A stretch of DNA of 64,000 bases from Gemmata palustris. Lineage in GTDB: Bacteria; Planctomycetota; Planctomycetia; Gemmatales; Gemmataceae. The stretch covers positions 4,278,001 through 4,342,000 of the forward strand of contig NZ_JAGKQQ010000001.1 of NCBI RefSeq assembly GCF_017939745.1, written 5' to 3'. A model generated the notes under the pieces. That model was not told where the DNA came from. It worked only from the letters and a program-made list of their open reading frames with translations, and did not search any database. Below are positions 56,105-64,000 of the stretch, piece by piece. Both the position numbers and the translations under genes were made by a program. How positions within the stretch are numbered: the stretch's first letter is position 1; the number at the start of each line of letters is the position of its first letter.

Positions 56105-56337
56105 CCCTTCCTTCAGCCCGCGATTCGTTCCGCGCGTACCGGTGCCATGACCGGTCGGTAGCGCCGGTGCCATTTCACCGGACGAATTCGCCGCTCCCCC
56201 CAACCGTTCGCACAAACCGTTGTTCGTTCCGCGAACGCGCTTCACGCGGGTTCCGGGCGTTCTCACACCGAGCGTGAATTCGACCGCGGCACGAGTGCCG
56301 GTCGGTGCGCACGCACATGAAGTAACGAGGGAACACA

Positions 56338-57843
56338 ATGAGCGAAGTGGTCATCCGCCGGGAACTGGTCCCCAGCGCCCCTTCGACGCGCCTCCGGCGC
56401 CGGTGGATCGGGGTGCTTCTGGGTCTGGCACTGGGCACTGGGGGTGCGGGAGTGATCGCCTCCGGCGCACTGCGCGTGCCCACCACAACCAAATCGAGCG
56501 ACACCGAGAAGCACCCCGAAAGTGCCAAAGACTCGGTCACGATGTCGAAGGAAAAACAGACCGCGGCCGGGATCGAGACGACCCCCGTTTCGGCCGCCCC
56601 GTTCCGGGCGCATACCTGGCGCACGGGTCGGGTGGCCCTCAATGATGAGCGCGTCGCGCACATCAGCCCCCCGGTCGAAGGGATCGTGCGCGAGGTACCC
56701 GCGCGCCTCGGGCACACCGTCGCGGCCGGTGACGTACTGGCCGTCATTGATTGCCGCGAACTGAGTTCGCTGAAGCTGGAACTGGTCAAGGGCCGGGCCG
56801 CGCTCGCCACCGAGCGCGAGGCCGCAGCGCGGACCCGGACGACGACGGCGAACGCCGCGGAGCTTCTGAAACTGCTCGCCGACGGCACGCCACTCGCCGA
56901 CATCGAGAAGAAGCTCGCGGACAAGCCGATCGGCGACTGGCGCGCGCAACTCCTGAGCGCGTACACGCGCCGGGGCCAGCTCCGCACACAACTCGCGTCC
57001 GTGCGCTCCTCGGCCGGGGCCGTGCCCGAGTCCGTCGCGCTCAAGATCCAGTCCGAAGCGGACGCGGCCAACGCGACCTACACCGGTCTCGTCGAAGACC
57101 TCCGCTACCAGGTGAAGTACCAGGTTCGACAGGCAGAATTGAAGCTCCGGGAAGCAGAAACGGCAGTGGACGTGACCCGGGCCAAACTCGTGGCACTCGG
57201 CCTGGCGCCCGGGGCCGTCGATGCGCTCGATCCGCTGGCCGAGGGCGCGAAAGCGTCGCTGCTGATGGTTCGCGCACCGTTCGCGGGGACCGTCGTCGAG
57301 AAGCACGTGGTCCTGTCCGAGCGCGTCGGGCCGCAGTCCCAACTGTTCGTCCTGTCCGACCTTTCAACGGTCTGGATTCAGGCGGACGTGTTCGAGGCCG
57401 ACCTGATGCTGCTCCGCGGGCTGACGGGCCGGACGGTCACGTTCCGCTCGGAATTGGCGGGCGTGACCGAACGGCCCGCCACGGTCGTGTACACCGGCGA
57501 CCTGATCGACAAATCGTCCCGGGCACTGACTCTCACCGCCGAAGCGCCCAACCCCGAGCGGGCTCTCAAGCCCGGCACGATGGTCGAGGTCGGGTTCGAC
57601 ACCGGGACGTCCGATCCGGTGGTGCAAGTCCCCGCCTCCGCGGTCCTCCGGCACGAAAACAAGCCGTTCGTCTTCGTCGCCACAAACGGTGACACGTTCG
57701 TGAAGCGCGAGGTAGTTCTGGGCCGGCAATCGGGCGACGCGATCGAAATCACCGACGGGGTCCGGCCCGGTGAACTCGTGGTCGGGCGCGGCGGGTTCGT
57801 GCTCAAGTCCGAGCTACTCAAAGACCAAATGGTGGGGGAGTAA
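56338..57843 (+). CDS. czcB: Heavy-metal efflux membrane-fusion protein (CzcB/CusB-type)
   Basis: A 501-residue protein from ATG 56338. A membrane segment is at about residues 22-43 (WIGVLLGLALGTGGAGVIAS). A lipoyl/barrel-sandwich half lies at about 95-135 (AHISPPVEGIVREVPARLGH), then a long coiled-coil hairpin (about 136-280) and the second half (SLLMVRAPFAGTVVEKHVVL), ending with beta-barrel and membrane-proximal parts (VQVPASAVLRHENKPFVFVA). This is the periplasmic adaptor of a tripartite RND efflux pump. It ends 4 bases before the pump gene, so they are co-translated. No czcC-like outer-membrane channel gene is in the window. Confidence 0.9.
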   Translation: MSEVVIRRELVPSAPSTRLRRRWIGVLLGLALGTGGAGVIASGALRVPTTTKSSDTEKHPESAKDSVTMSKEKQTAAGIETTPVSAAPFRAHTWRTGRVALNDERVAHISPPVEGIVREVPARLGHTVAAGDVLAVIDCRELSSLKLELVKGRAALATEREAAARTRTTTANAAELLKLLADGTPLADIEKKLADKPIGDWRAQLLSAYTRRGQLRTQLASVRSSAGAVPESVALKIQSEADAANATYTGLVEDLRYQVKYQVRQAELKLREAETAVDVTRAKLVALGLAPGAVDALDPLAEGAKASLLMVRAPFAGTVVEKHVVLSERVGPQSQLFVLSDLSTVWIQADVFEADLMLLRGLTGRTVTFRSELAGVTERPATVVYTGDLIDKSSRALTLTAEAPNPERALKPGTMVEVGFDTGTSDPVVQVPASAVLRHENKPFVFVATNGDTFVKREVVLGRQSGDAIEITDGVRPGELVVGRGGFVLKSELLKDQMVGE

Positions 57844-57847
57844 GCGC

Positions 57848-60800
57848 ATGTTCGCGCGGGTGATCGACTTCGCCATTGATAACCGTTTCCTGGTGATTCT
57901 GGGTACCCTTTTACTTCTGGCCGCGGGCGTGTACGCCGCCGGGCGGTTACCGGTCGACGCCGTGCCCGATGTGACCAACGTCCAGGTCCAGGTCATGACG
58001 ACCGCCCCGGCCCTCGGCCCGCTGGAGGTCGAGCAGGCGGTCACGATTCCCGTCGAGACGTCCATGAGCGGGCTCCCTCGCGTGGAGGAGATCCGTTCGG
58101 TGTCCCAGTTCGGCCTCTCGGTCGTAACGGTCGTGTTCGAGGAAGGAACGGACATTTACTGGGCGCGGCAACAGGTTAACGAACGGCTCACCGAAGCGCG
58201 CGAGAAGATCCCGCCCGGGGTGCCCGCCCCGAAGCCCGGACCCATCGCCACCGGCCTGGGCGAGATCTACCAGTTCGAGGTGCGCAACAAGTCCGGGTAC
58301 ACGCACTCACTGATGCGCCTGCGAGAGGTACTGGACTGGCAAATCGCCCCGCAGCTCCGCAGCGTGCCCGGCGTGACCGAGGTGAACACCAACGGGGGTC
58401 AGTCCCGCGCCTACCAGGTCCGACCCGACCCGGACAAGCTCCGGGCGCACAACATTTCACTCGAAAAACTGTGCGCGGCGATCCAGCAGAACAACGCCAA
58501 CGAGGGCGGCGGGTACGTGCTGCTCCGGTCCCAGGAACAGCGGATCGTGCGCGGCGAGGGGCTGATCCGCTCGCTCGACGACGTGCGCAACGTGGTGCTG
58601 GACGCGCGCGGCGACGGCACCCCGGTGTACGTTCACCAGGTAGCCGACGTGCAGTTCGCACCAGTATTGCGGCAAGGCGCCACGACCCGCGACGGACGGG
58701 GGGAAGCGGTCGTCGGAATCGTTATGCTGCTCGCCGGGGAGAACTCCCGCGACGTGGTGCGCGGGAGCAAGGAAAAGATGGAGCAGATCAAGAAAACACT
58801 GCCCGAGGGAATGGAAATCGATGTGGTCTACGATCGGACGGAACTGGTCGAGCGCACGGTCCACACGCTGAAAACGAACCTCCTGGAAGGTGGCGTACTC
58901 GTAGCGATCGTTCTGCTGGTGCTCCTGGGTAGTCTGCGGGCCGGGCTGATCGTCGCGCTGGCGGTCCCACTCGCAATGGCCGGTGCGTTCGTCGGCATGT
59001 GGGTCGCGGGACTGTCCGGCAACCTCATGAGCCTCGGTGCGATCGACTTCGGACTGATCGTGGACGGCAGCGTCGTGCTGATCGAGAACGTCGTTCGCCG
59101 GGTCGCCGAGCACCGGCACCACAACCGGGACGAACGCGCGCCGATCGAAGTTATTCGCGCCGCGTGCAGCGAGGTCGCCCGGCCGGTCGTGTTCGGGGTC
59201 GGCATCATCCTGCTCGTGTACCTCCCGATCCTGTCGCTCCGCGGGGTGGAGGGGAAGATGTTCCGGCCGATGGCGCTGACGGTCATCTTCGCGCTACTCA
59301 CGTCGCTCGCGCTGGCGCTCGTACTGATGCCGGTGCTGGCGTCGATCTTCCTGCGCAGCGTGTCCGAGAACGAACCACTCCTGGTGCGTTGGGCGAAGGC
59401 CGTGTACCGACCGCTCTTGCAACTGGCGGTCCGGTTCCCGCGCACGGTTCTGGCGACCTCGGCCGCAGTGTTCGCGCTGAGCGCGTGGGCGGCACTCCAC
59501 ATGGGCGCCGTGTTCATCCCGAAACTGGACGAGGGGTCGGTGGCGATCCAGGCGACCCGGTTGCCGAGCGCGTCACTCGAAACATCCGTCGAGATGACGA
59601 CGCGGATCGAGAAGTGCCTCCGGGAAATGCCCGAGGTCGAATCGGTTGTTTCCAAGAGCGGCCGGCCCGAGATCGCGAACGACCCGATGACGATCAACCT
59701 CACCGACGTAATTGTGTCGCTGAAACCGCACGGTTCGTGGCGCTTCGCCAGTAAAGAGGAACTGGTCAAGGCGATGGAGGAGAAACTGGAAAGCGAGGTG
59801 CCCGGGCAGGTGTACGCGTTCTCGCAGCCGATCGAGTTGCGCGTGGCGGAACTGATCGCCGGGGTCAAATCGGACGTGGGCATCAGCGTGTACGGCGACG
59901 ATCTCGAAACGCTGCGCGCGACCGCCGAAGAGGTCGCGGCCGCAGTTGGTAAGGTGCCGGGGTCCGCGGACGTGGCGGTCGAACAAACGGGCGGGCTACC
60001 GTACCTGCGCGTTATCCTGCGCCGGGACGCTCTCGCGCGCCACGGGATCAACGCACGTGCGGTCCTCGACACCGTGGCCGTCATGGGCGGGAAGGACGTG
60101 GGGGAAGTGTTCGAGGGGCAGCGCCGGTTCCCGCTTCAAGTGCGGTTCCCGGAAGCCGTGCGCGAAGACCTGGACCGGCTCAAGCGCGTCACCGTGCCCG
60201 ATTCGCAGGGGCGCCCCATCCCGCTCGAGCACCTCGCGGAGTTGAAGTTCGACGACGGACCGGCGCAGATCAGTCGCGACGCGATCCGGCGCCGGGCGGT
60301 GATCTCGTGCAACGTGCGCGGGCGCGATCTCGCGGGGTTCGTGGCCGAAGCTCAGAAAGCCGTGGACGAGAAGGTGAAGTTACCCACCGGGTACTCGGTC
60401 GCGTGGGGCGGGCAGTTCAAGAATTTGCAGGAAGCCACTCGGCGGCTCTCGGTGGCCGTACCGGTCGCCCTGCTGCTCATCTTTGTGCTGCTCCATTCCA
60501 CCTTTAATTCGACCAAACTGGCGGCGCTGATCTTCCTGAACGTGCCGCTGGCCGCGTCCGGCGGGGTGTTCGCGCTGTGGCTCCGGGGAATGGACCTGTC
60601 CATCTCGGCCGGCGTGGGGTTCATCGCACTGTTCGGGGTCGCGGTACTGAACGGCGTCGTGCTCGTGACTTACGTCGTGGAACTGCGGAGGTCGGGTCGG
60701 GACGCACACGAGGCCGCCTTTGGAGGCGCCATGATGCGCGTCCGCCCGGTGCTCATGACGGCTCTCGTCGCGATGCTGGGATTTATCCCGATGGCGTTCT

Positions 60801-60970
60801 CCAGTGGGTCCGGGGCCGAGGTCCAAAAGCCACTGGCCACGGTCGTCATCGGCGGACTCGTGACGTCAACGCTGCTAACGCTGTTCGTCATCCCGGCCGT
60901 CTATCGCTGGTTCGACTCCGAACCCGGAGATGCGGTGCAAGCCCCGGTCTACGAACACCCCGAGGTGTGA
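57848..60970 (+). CDS. czcA: Heavy-metal efflux RND pump (CzcA/CusA-type)
   Basis: A 1040-residue inner-membrane pump from ATG 57848 (MFARVIDFAIDNRFLVILGT). Twelve membrane segments are expected: the first at the N-terminus, large periplasmic loops after it, and blocks 335-545 and 860-1020. The HME-RND signature DFGLIVDGSVVLIEN begins at D400. Other typical stretches are LPVDAVPDVTNVQVQV and PVALLLIFVLLHSTFNS. It exports divalent or monovalent heavy metals using the proton gradient. The motif resembles the Zn/Co/Cd class, but metal specificity cannot be fixed from this. Longer frame from 57770 overlaps the CzcB stop and is rejected. Confidence 0.95.
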   Translation: MFARVIDFAIDNRFLVILGTLLLLAAGVYAAGRLPVDAVPDVTNVQVQVMTTAPALGPLEVEQAVTIPVETSMSGLPRVEEIRSVSQFGLSVVTVVFEEGTDIYWARQQVNERLTEAREKIPPGVPAPKPGPIATGLGEIYQFEVRNKSGYTHSLMRLREVLDWQIAPQLRSVPGVTEVNTNGGQSRAYQVRPDPDKLRAHNISLEKLCAAIQQNNANEGGGYVLLRSQEQRIVRGEGLIRSLDDVRNVVLDARGDGTPVYVHQVADVQFAPVLRQGATTRDGRGEAVVGIVMLLAGENSRDVVRGSKEKMEQIKKTLPEGMEIDVVYDRTELVERTVHTLKTNLLEGGVLVAIVLLVLLGSLRAGLIVALAVPLAMAGAFVGMWVAGLSGNLMSLGAIDFGLIVDGSVVLIENVVRRVAEHRHHNRDERAPIEVIRAACSEVARPVVFGVGIILLVYLPILSLRGVEGKMFRPMALTVIFALLTSLALALVLMPVLASIFLRSVSENEPLLVRWAKAVYRPLLQLAVRFPRTVLATSAAVFALSAWAALHMGAVFIPKLDEGSVAIQATRLPSASLETSVEMTTRIEKCLREMPEVESVVSKSGRPEIANDPMTINLTDVIVSLKPHGSWRFASKEELVKAMEEKLESEVPGQVYAFSQPIELRVAELIAGVKSDVGISVYGDDLETLRATAEEVAAAVGKVPGSADVAVEQTGGLPYLRVILRRDALARHGINARAVLDTVAVMGGKDVGEVFEGQRRFPLQVRFPEAVREDLDRLKRVTVPDSQGRPIPLEHLAELKFDDGPAQISRDAIRRRAVISCNVRGRDLAGFVAEAQKAVDEKVKLPTGYSVAWGGQFKNLQEATRRLSVAVPVALLLIFVLLHSTFNSTKLAALIFLNVPLAASGGVFALWLRGMDLSISAGVGFIALFGVAVLNGVVLVTYVVELRRSGRDAHEAAFGGAMMRVRPVLMTALVAMLGFIPMAFSSGSGAEVQKPLATVVIGGLVTSTLLTLFVIPAVYRWFDSEPGDAVQAPVYEHPEV

Positions 60971-60977
60971 TGTCAGC

Positions 60978-61028
60978 GCAATCGAAGGGGGCGTGGGGCG
61001 AGTCGTGCCCCACGCCCCCTTCGATTGC
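60978..61028. terminator. Perfect 21-bp hairpin between convergent genes
   Basis: Left arm gcaatcgaagggggcgtgggg (60978-60998; written with 9-base loop) is the exact complement of 61008-61028. It lies 8 bases after the czcA stop and 17 bases before the end of the convergent LEDR-type gene. Strong stem but no T-run on either side, so bidirectional termination is probable. Confidence 0.7.
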
Positions 61029-61044
61029 TGTCACGACGAACGAG

Positions 61045-61578
61045 CTAGAACGGGGCCTCGTTATTCACGAAGAACGTCCCACCGTTCCCCCAACTGTTAT
61101 CGACGTGGACGATGTCGTAAGCGTTCCCGCCGTCGAGCACCAGCGCGCCTCCGGCCACCACGCCCGATGCGAACAGCGTGTCGTTGGCCTCCCCGCTGTG
61201 GACCTCGATGTTCCCGGCCGCACCTACGTTCCACAGGTACAGGCCGTCCCCGTCGTTCCCGCCCTGGACGTTGATCGTCCCGGCGAACACACCGACCATC
61301 TCCAGGTAGTCCTGCCCGTTGCCCAGATCTACGAACACCCCAGACGGGGTGCCCTGGCCAATGAAGACGGCCGGTTGGCCGTTCACCGTGGTCCCCGCCA
61401 GCCCGGTCACGGACAGGTTTCCGGCGCCGTCCTGCTCGATCCGGACGCGGTTGAAATCATCGTCGCCCGTGACGACCAGGGCGCCGCCCGACACCATCGC
61501 GGTCACGTTCCCGGCCGGGGTGTCTCGGTCTTCGAGATATTCGCACGTCAGCTTGGTGTGACTATCGTGCCCCGTCAT
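61045..61578 (-). CDS. Small LEDR-motif extracellular protein with beta-repeat sequence
   Basis: A 177-residue protein from ATG 61578, which has a good ribosome site (AGGAGG with 6-base spacing). The N-terminus reads MTGHDSHTKLTCEYLEDRDT, then PAGN; YLEDRDTP is the planctomycete LEDR-type motif seen in the giant protein at 5897. The remainder is Gly/Asn/Asp-rich beta strands (GGALVVTGDDDFNRVRIEQD, GQDYLEMVGVFAGTINVQGG, GDGLYLWNVGAAGNIEVHSG) resembling a small right-handed beta-helix or RTX-like fold. A cell-surface or secreted role is likely. No further domain is present. Confidence 0.82.
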   Translation of the reverse strand: MTGHDSHTKLTCEYLEDRDTPAGNVTAMVSGGALVVTGDDDFNRVRIEQDGAGNLSVTGLAGTTVNGQPAVFIGQGTPSGVFVDLGNGQDYLEMVGVFAGTINVQGGNDGDGLYLWNVGAAGNIEVHSGEANDTLFASGVVAGGALVLDGGNAYDIVHVDNSWGNGGTFFVNNEAPF

Positions 61579-61921
61579 GGCATTCCTCCTACGGATTGGG
61601 GCGAACGTGGAGGGAAGTGTTGCAACCTGCGTGCCCATACCGACGTCACGTTGAGCCGCGACGGGGACAAGTTATCGAGCGCGGCTCGACACCGACAGAA
61701 TGAAACGGGGAGCGAGTGGCCGAGGTTCGACCCCGGAACGCGGGGAGTGCAGAAATGCGGCGTGCGTGCGCGAACGTGTTGCCCCAACTCCGAGTCGGAA
61801 GGACGGACCCGTTCGGATTTCGGGCGTGGCGGCTCACGGACTTCGCGCGGCGATTGCACTCGGTGCGATCATCGCCGCGTCAACCGTGGTACTTCTGATG
61901 ATTTTCTGGCGGCAGCGCCGT
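61579..61921. other. Intergenic region, no gene recognised
   Basis: The 343-base gap between two minus-strand genes has only chance open frames on both strands. It holds the ribosome site of the LEDR gene near 61581-61590. No repeat of the families seen elsewhere. Confidence 0.4.
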
Positions 61922-62311
61922 TCATCGTTGCGGTACGACCGGCCGCGGCTTCAGTTGGAACTCGTACTCGCCGTACTCGGCCGCGTGCTGGCCCTTCTCG
62001 GTCAGCGCATAGGTCGCCTCGAACGGCGCCGCGGCGGTCCCCGTGACGCGCGCGAGGAGCCCCTCGTCGACCAGGGTCGTCAGGAACGAGCCGTCTTTAG
62101 TTTTCGCGGTCGGCGAGAGGCGCAGGGTGCGGCCGATGGCCGCCTTCTTGCTACGTTTGACTGCACGCAGAACTTGCCAAGTAAAGTGGGTCGTGGAACG
62201 GACGGGCACAGTGAACGCTCGCTTTGGTGTGATGGGCGGACATTTGGAGAGAGAGAGGTTGGTGGGCGTAGAAAGTTTACAGTCAATATCGCGAAGTAGC
62301 AACTCAATCAC
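61922..62311 (-). CDS. Small hypothetical protein, possible winged-helix
   Basis: A 129-residue frame from GTG 62311. The N-terminal 40 residues are weakly supported, and a later GTG start is possible. The C-terminal 80 residues (RAVKRSKKAAIGRTLRLSPT, FLTTLVDEGLLARVTGTAAA, ATYALTEKGQHAAEYGEYEF) look like a winged-helix DNA-binding fold, with recognition-helix and wing spacing and a typical ALTEKG-x-AA end. Role unknown; regulation of the neighbours is a guess. Lower confidence in the start than in the coding status. Confidence 0.6.
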   Translation of the reverse strand: MIELLLRDIDCKLSTPTNLSLSKCPPITPKRAFTVPVRSTTHFTWQVLRAVKRSKKAAIGRTLRLSPTAKTKDGSFLTTLVDEGLLARVTGTAAAPFEATYALTEKGQHAAEYGEYEFQLKPRPVVPQR

Positions 62312-62422
62312 ACTCTCACAATCCGAGCGCGAACCGCGAGAATGATAGTTTCTGTTAACATGAAACGGGCGGGCACCGGCGCCCGCCTCAAAATCTCTCT
62401 CCGCGCGGACCCGGTACAGAGA

Positions 62423-62848
62423 CTACCGCCCGGCACCGAACACGAATTGATCCGGGTCACAAACACGCACGACGGTCGGCGCGGTCTTGAAGATCCGCAG
62501 GCCGACGTCCTTTTTGCCCGCCTTATCCCCGGCTCTGATATCGGTCAGTTCCAGTTTCCCGTCGTTCAACTTCCACGAACCGGTGATCTCGTCGGCCGCG
62601 GCGCCCTCGGACAACAGTTTCTCGATCAGGTGTTTGGGGATCGGCCCGGCGCCCTTTTTAATCGTGAACTCGGTTTTGGTGAACGTCCACGTAAAATCCG
62701 GCTCGTGGTTCTTCTTGTCCGGGGTGTAGTAATGGTTCAATTTCATCCCCGTAACGTCTGCCGCGGCGACCGCGGACGGCTGCGCGTGAGAGCGCCCGGC
62801 TAGCACAGCAAGTGCGACACCAACAATAAGCACTCGACAGTCGATCAT
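62423..62848 (-). CDS. Secreted hypothetical protein
   Basis: A 141-residue protein from ATG 62848 with a signal peptide (MIDCRVLIVGVALAVLAGRS, HAQ). The mature part is a single small beta-rich domain with TGSWKLNDGKLELTDIRAGD, reminiscent of the secreted planctomycete 'GTW' domains (TIGR03066/TIGR03067-like). No catalytic residues are identified. Function unknown. Confidence 0.75.
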   Translation of the reverse strand: MIDCRVLIVGVALAVLAGRSHAQPSAVAAADVTGMKLNHYYTPDKKNHEPDFTWTFTKTEFTIKKGAGPIPKHLIEKLLSEGAAADEITGSWKLNDGKLELTDIRAGDKAGKKDVGLRIFKTAPTVVRVCDPDQFVFGAGR

Positions 62849-62951
62849 CTCGCGTCCTCTAATGAGAAAGGGGTGAGACGATTCTACGCTGATGAAATGC
62901 GTCCGGTTGTAACGACCGCTCGCAACGTCGGTACTCGGTGTCGGGTGTCGA

Positions 62952-63713
62952 TTACAGCGGCCACTCCGTGCCGACCGCGTCGCGAAGTTGGTCCATCAGT
63001 TCCATTGAGGCCCGGGCCACTTGTTGGACCAGTTCCGTGCGGGTGGGGAATAAGCGCTCACAATCCCAGCGCATCGGCGCAATCGGTCGACGCAGGGGGT
63101 CCTCGGGGCCGGGCGGGGGGAGCAGCCGGGGCCGGGGCCGGGGCCGGCGCCGGCGCGGTGAAACGGTGAACGTGGCTCCCAGGCGCCAGGCCGGGTGCCC
63201 TTCCGCGGGTGCTTGGATCGAGAAGCGCAGGCCCCACGCGCCGGTGATTTCGGCGCGCTCGATGGGCCACGCGGCGATCGCGCGGGGCACGAATTCGTAC
63301 CAACTCGCGAGCGGCGCGACCAGTTCGGACAACATCCCGCGTGCGAACACCCCGGACACGCTCCCGATGCGCACCGTCACCCGGTCCGCGGTGTTGTCCC
63401 ACACCCAGTCGCCGAAGTTGAGCGGTTTGGGGCCGATCCCGAGTTCCGAGAGCCACTGCGCGGGCCACCCGTTCGTGGTCACGGCCGCGAGGTCGCCGAG
63501 CGCGGCGTAGTAGTCGGGATCATCGATCAGCACCTCGTCGCGGAACCGGGACGCGGTCACCCCGGCGCGCAGGAACCGCCCGAACACGTCTTCGCCGTGC
63601 TCGTCCAGCCAGTCAGCCAAAACGAGGCGCGCGGTATCATCCGACGGGTGCTCAAACACGTTCGCGAATAAGGCACTGCGCTCGTCCACGTCAACCGCTC
63701 CGTCGGGCACCAC
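62952..63713 (-). CDS. TIGR02996 domain protein
   Basis: A 253-residue protein. The start is GTG 63713 (VPDGAVDVDERSALFANVFE); a GTG at 63689 is an alternative. Residues 20-45 (PSDDTARLVLADWLDEHGED) are the TIGR02996 repeat-companion domain. The middle is an unrecognised domain, and a basic low-complexity stretch (about residues 180-205, PRRRRPRPRPR) is encoded by GGGGCC-type simple repeats at 63117-63155. Unlike the two at 40-42 kb, it carries no visible leucine-rich repeats. Function unknown. Confidence 0.82.
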   Translation of the reverse strand: MVPDGAVDVDERSALFANVFEHPSDDTARLVLADWLDEHGEDVFGRFLRAGVTASRFRDEVLIDDPDYYAALGDLAAVTTNGWPAQWLSELGIGPKPLNFGDWVWDNTADRVTVRIGSVSGVFARGMLSELVAPLASWYEFVPRAIAAWPIERAEITGAWGLRFSIQAPAEGHPAWRLGATFTVSPRRRRPRPRPRLLPPPGPEDPLRRPIAPMRWDCERLFPTRTELVQQVARASMELMDQLRDAVGTEWPL

Positions 63714-63753
63714 AGAGCAGTTTACGCGATACCGGCATCTCGTGACCGTCGAT

Positions 63754-64000
63754 CTACTTCGGGCGCGCGAGCTTATAGAGATCAGAGCCCATCTTCATCA
63801 CGTAGAGCAAATCGTTCTTCGGGTCGTATTCCAGCCAGGTCAGTGCCGAAACGCCTTTCAGTTCCTTCGGAACCGCGATCGGCTTGGCCCACGTTGCACC
63901 GGAATCCGTGCTCTCGATCACGCCGGACGCGGTGAGCACGAACAGGTGCATCGCGTCCTTACCGAACACGGGACCGTAGCGCGCGTCCTTCACGTCACTC
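63754..64000 (-). CDS. BNR/sialidase-like repeat protein, C-terminal end (5' end outside window)
   Basis: The minus-strand frame stays open to the right window edge. Readable parts are DARYGPVFGKDAMHLFVLTA, then SGVIESTDSGATWAKPIAVP and LTWLEYDPKNDLLYVMKMGS. The segment S-x-D-x-G-x-T-W is a BNR (Asp-box) repeat of sialidase-like beta-propellers. The rest of the protein lies outside the window, so domain order is unknown. Confidence 0.75.
   Translation of the reverse strand, partial: SDVKDARYGPVFGKDAMHLFVLTASGVIESTDSGATWAKPIAVPKELKGVSALTWLEYDPKNDLLYVMKMGSDLYKLARPK

Noticed and set aside
63117..63155. GGGGCC simple repeat as a mobile or regulatory element
   Set aside because: It lies inside the coding sequence of the TIGR02996 protein and only encodes an Arg/Pro-rich stretch.

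Overview
The window is GC-rich DNA from a member of the Planctomycetota, most likely a Gemmata-type (Gemmataceae) bacterium. The evidence is the gene content: TIGR02996 'repeat-companion' leucine-rich proteins (four-gene representation here), extracellular proteins opening with the planctomycete LEDR-x-xP motif, a DUF1549/DUF1553 + DUF1501 + PPC-domain cassette, an ECF sigma factor with a long C-terminal extension, an MJ0042-type zinc-ribbon/WD40/caspase-fold protein, and a TIGR03067 remnant. Assignments rest on reading translated sequence and recalling families; no database search was run.

Layout. 1-5.1 kb: two secreted peptidases on the minus strand (M14 carboxypeptidase, cut by the window edge, and an S9 prolyl-oligopeptidase), separated by a large palindromic repeat. 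5.9-11.1 kb: a 1725-residue extracellular protein with autotransporter-type strand repeats, a Calx-beta domain and FG-GAP repeats. 11.4-14.8 kb: a type IIG restriction-modification enzyme interrupted by a one-base frameshift. 14.87 kb: initiator tRNA with its terminator. 15-25.3 kb: housekeeping and small genes (membrane protein, thioesterase, nucleotidyltransferase-HD protein, ankyrin protein flanked by direct repeats, GDP-deoxysugar pair gmd + reductase, ClpB, HD hydrolase). 25.4-32.4 kb: a giant membrane-anchored coiled-coil protein and a copper amine oxidase. 33-39.6 kb: the planctomycete DUF1549/DUF1501/PPC cassette, split by a REP-associated transposase (RAYT) bracketed by its palindromic repeats. 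39.6-47.2 kb: a three-gene TIGR02996/LRR operon, a large glycosidase-like protein and a glycosyltransferase. 47.5-53.8 kb: a small stress-like coiled-coil protein, the caspase/WD40 protein and an ECF sigma-PPIase fusion. 54-55.5 kb: a gene graveyard around tRNA-Thr (integrase remnants, HsdR remnant, TIGR03067 remnant). 55.6-61 kb: a His-rich secreted protein with a CzcB/CzcA heavy-metal efflux pair. 61-64 kb: small LEDR-type, hypothetical and TIGR02996 genes and a BNR-repeat protein cut by the window end.

The most noteworthy items are the ECF sigma factor fused through a membrane segment to a SurA/parvulin-like domain, the neighbouring caspase-fold protein, the RAYT/REP system inserted in a conserved cassette with at least five satellite loci, the remnants around tRNA-Thr, and a signal peptide that appears to be built from an intergenic repeat. 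No CRISPR array, rRNA, complete prophage or replication origin was seen.
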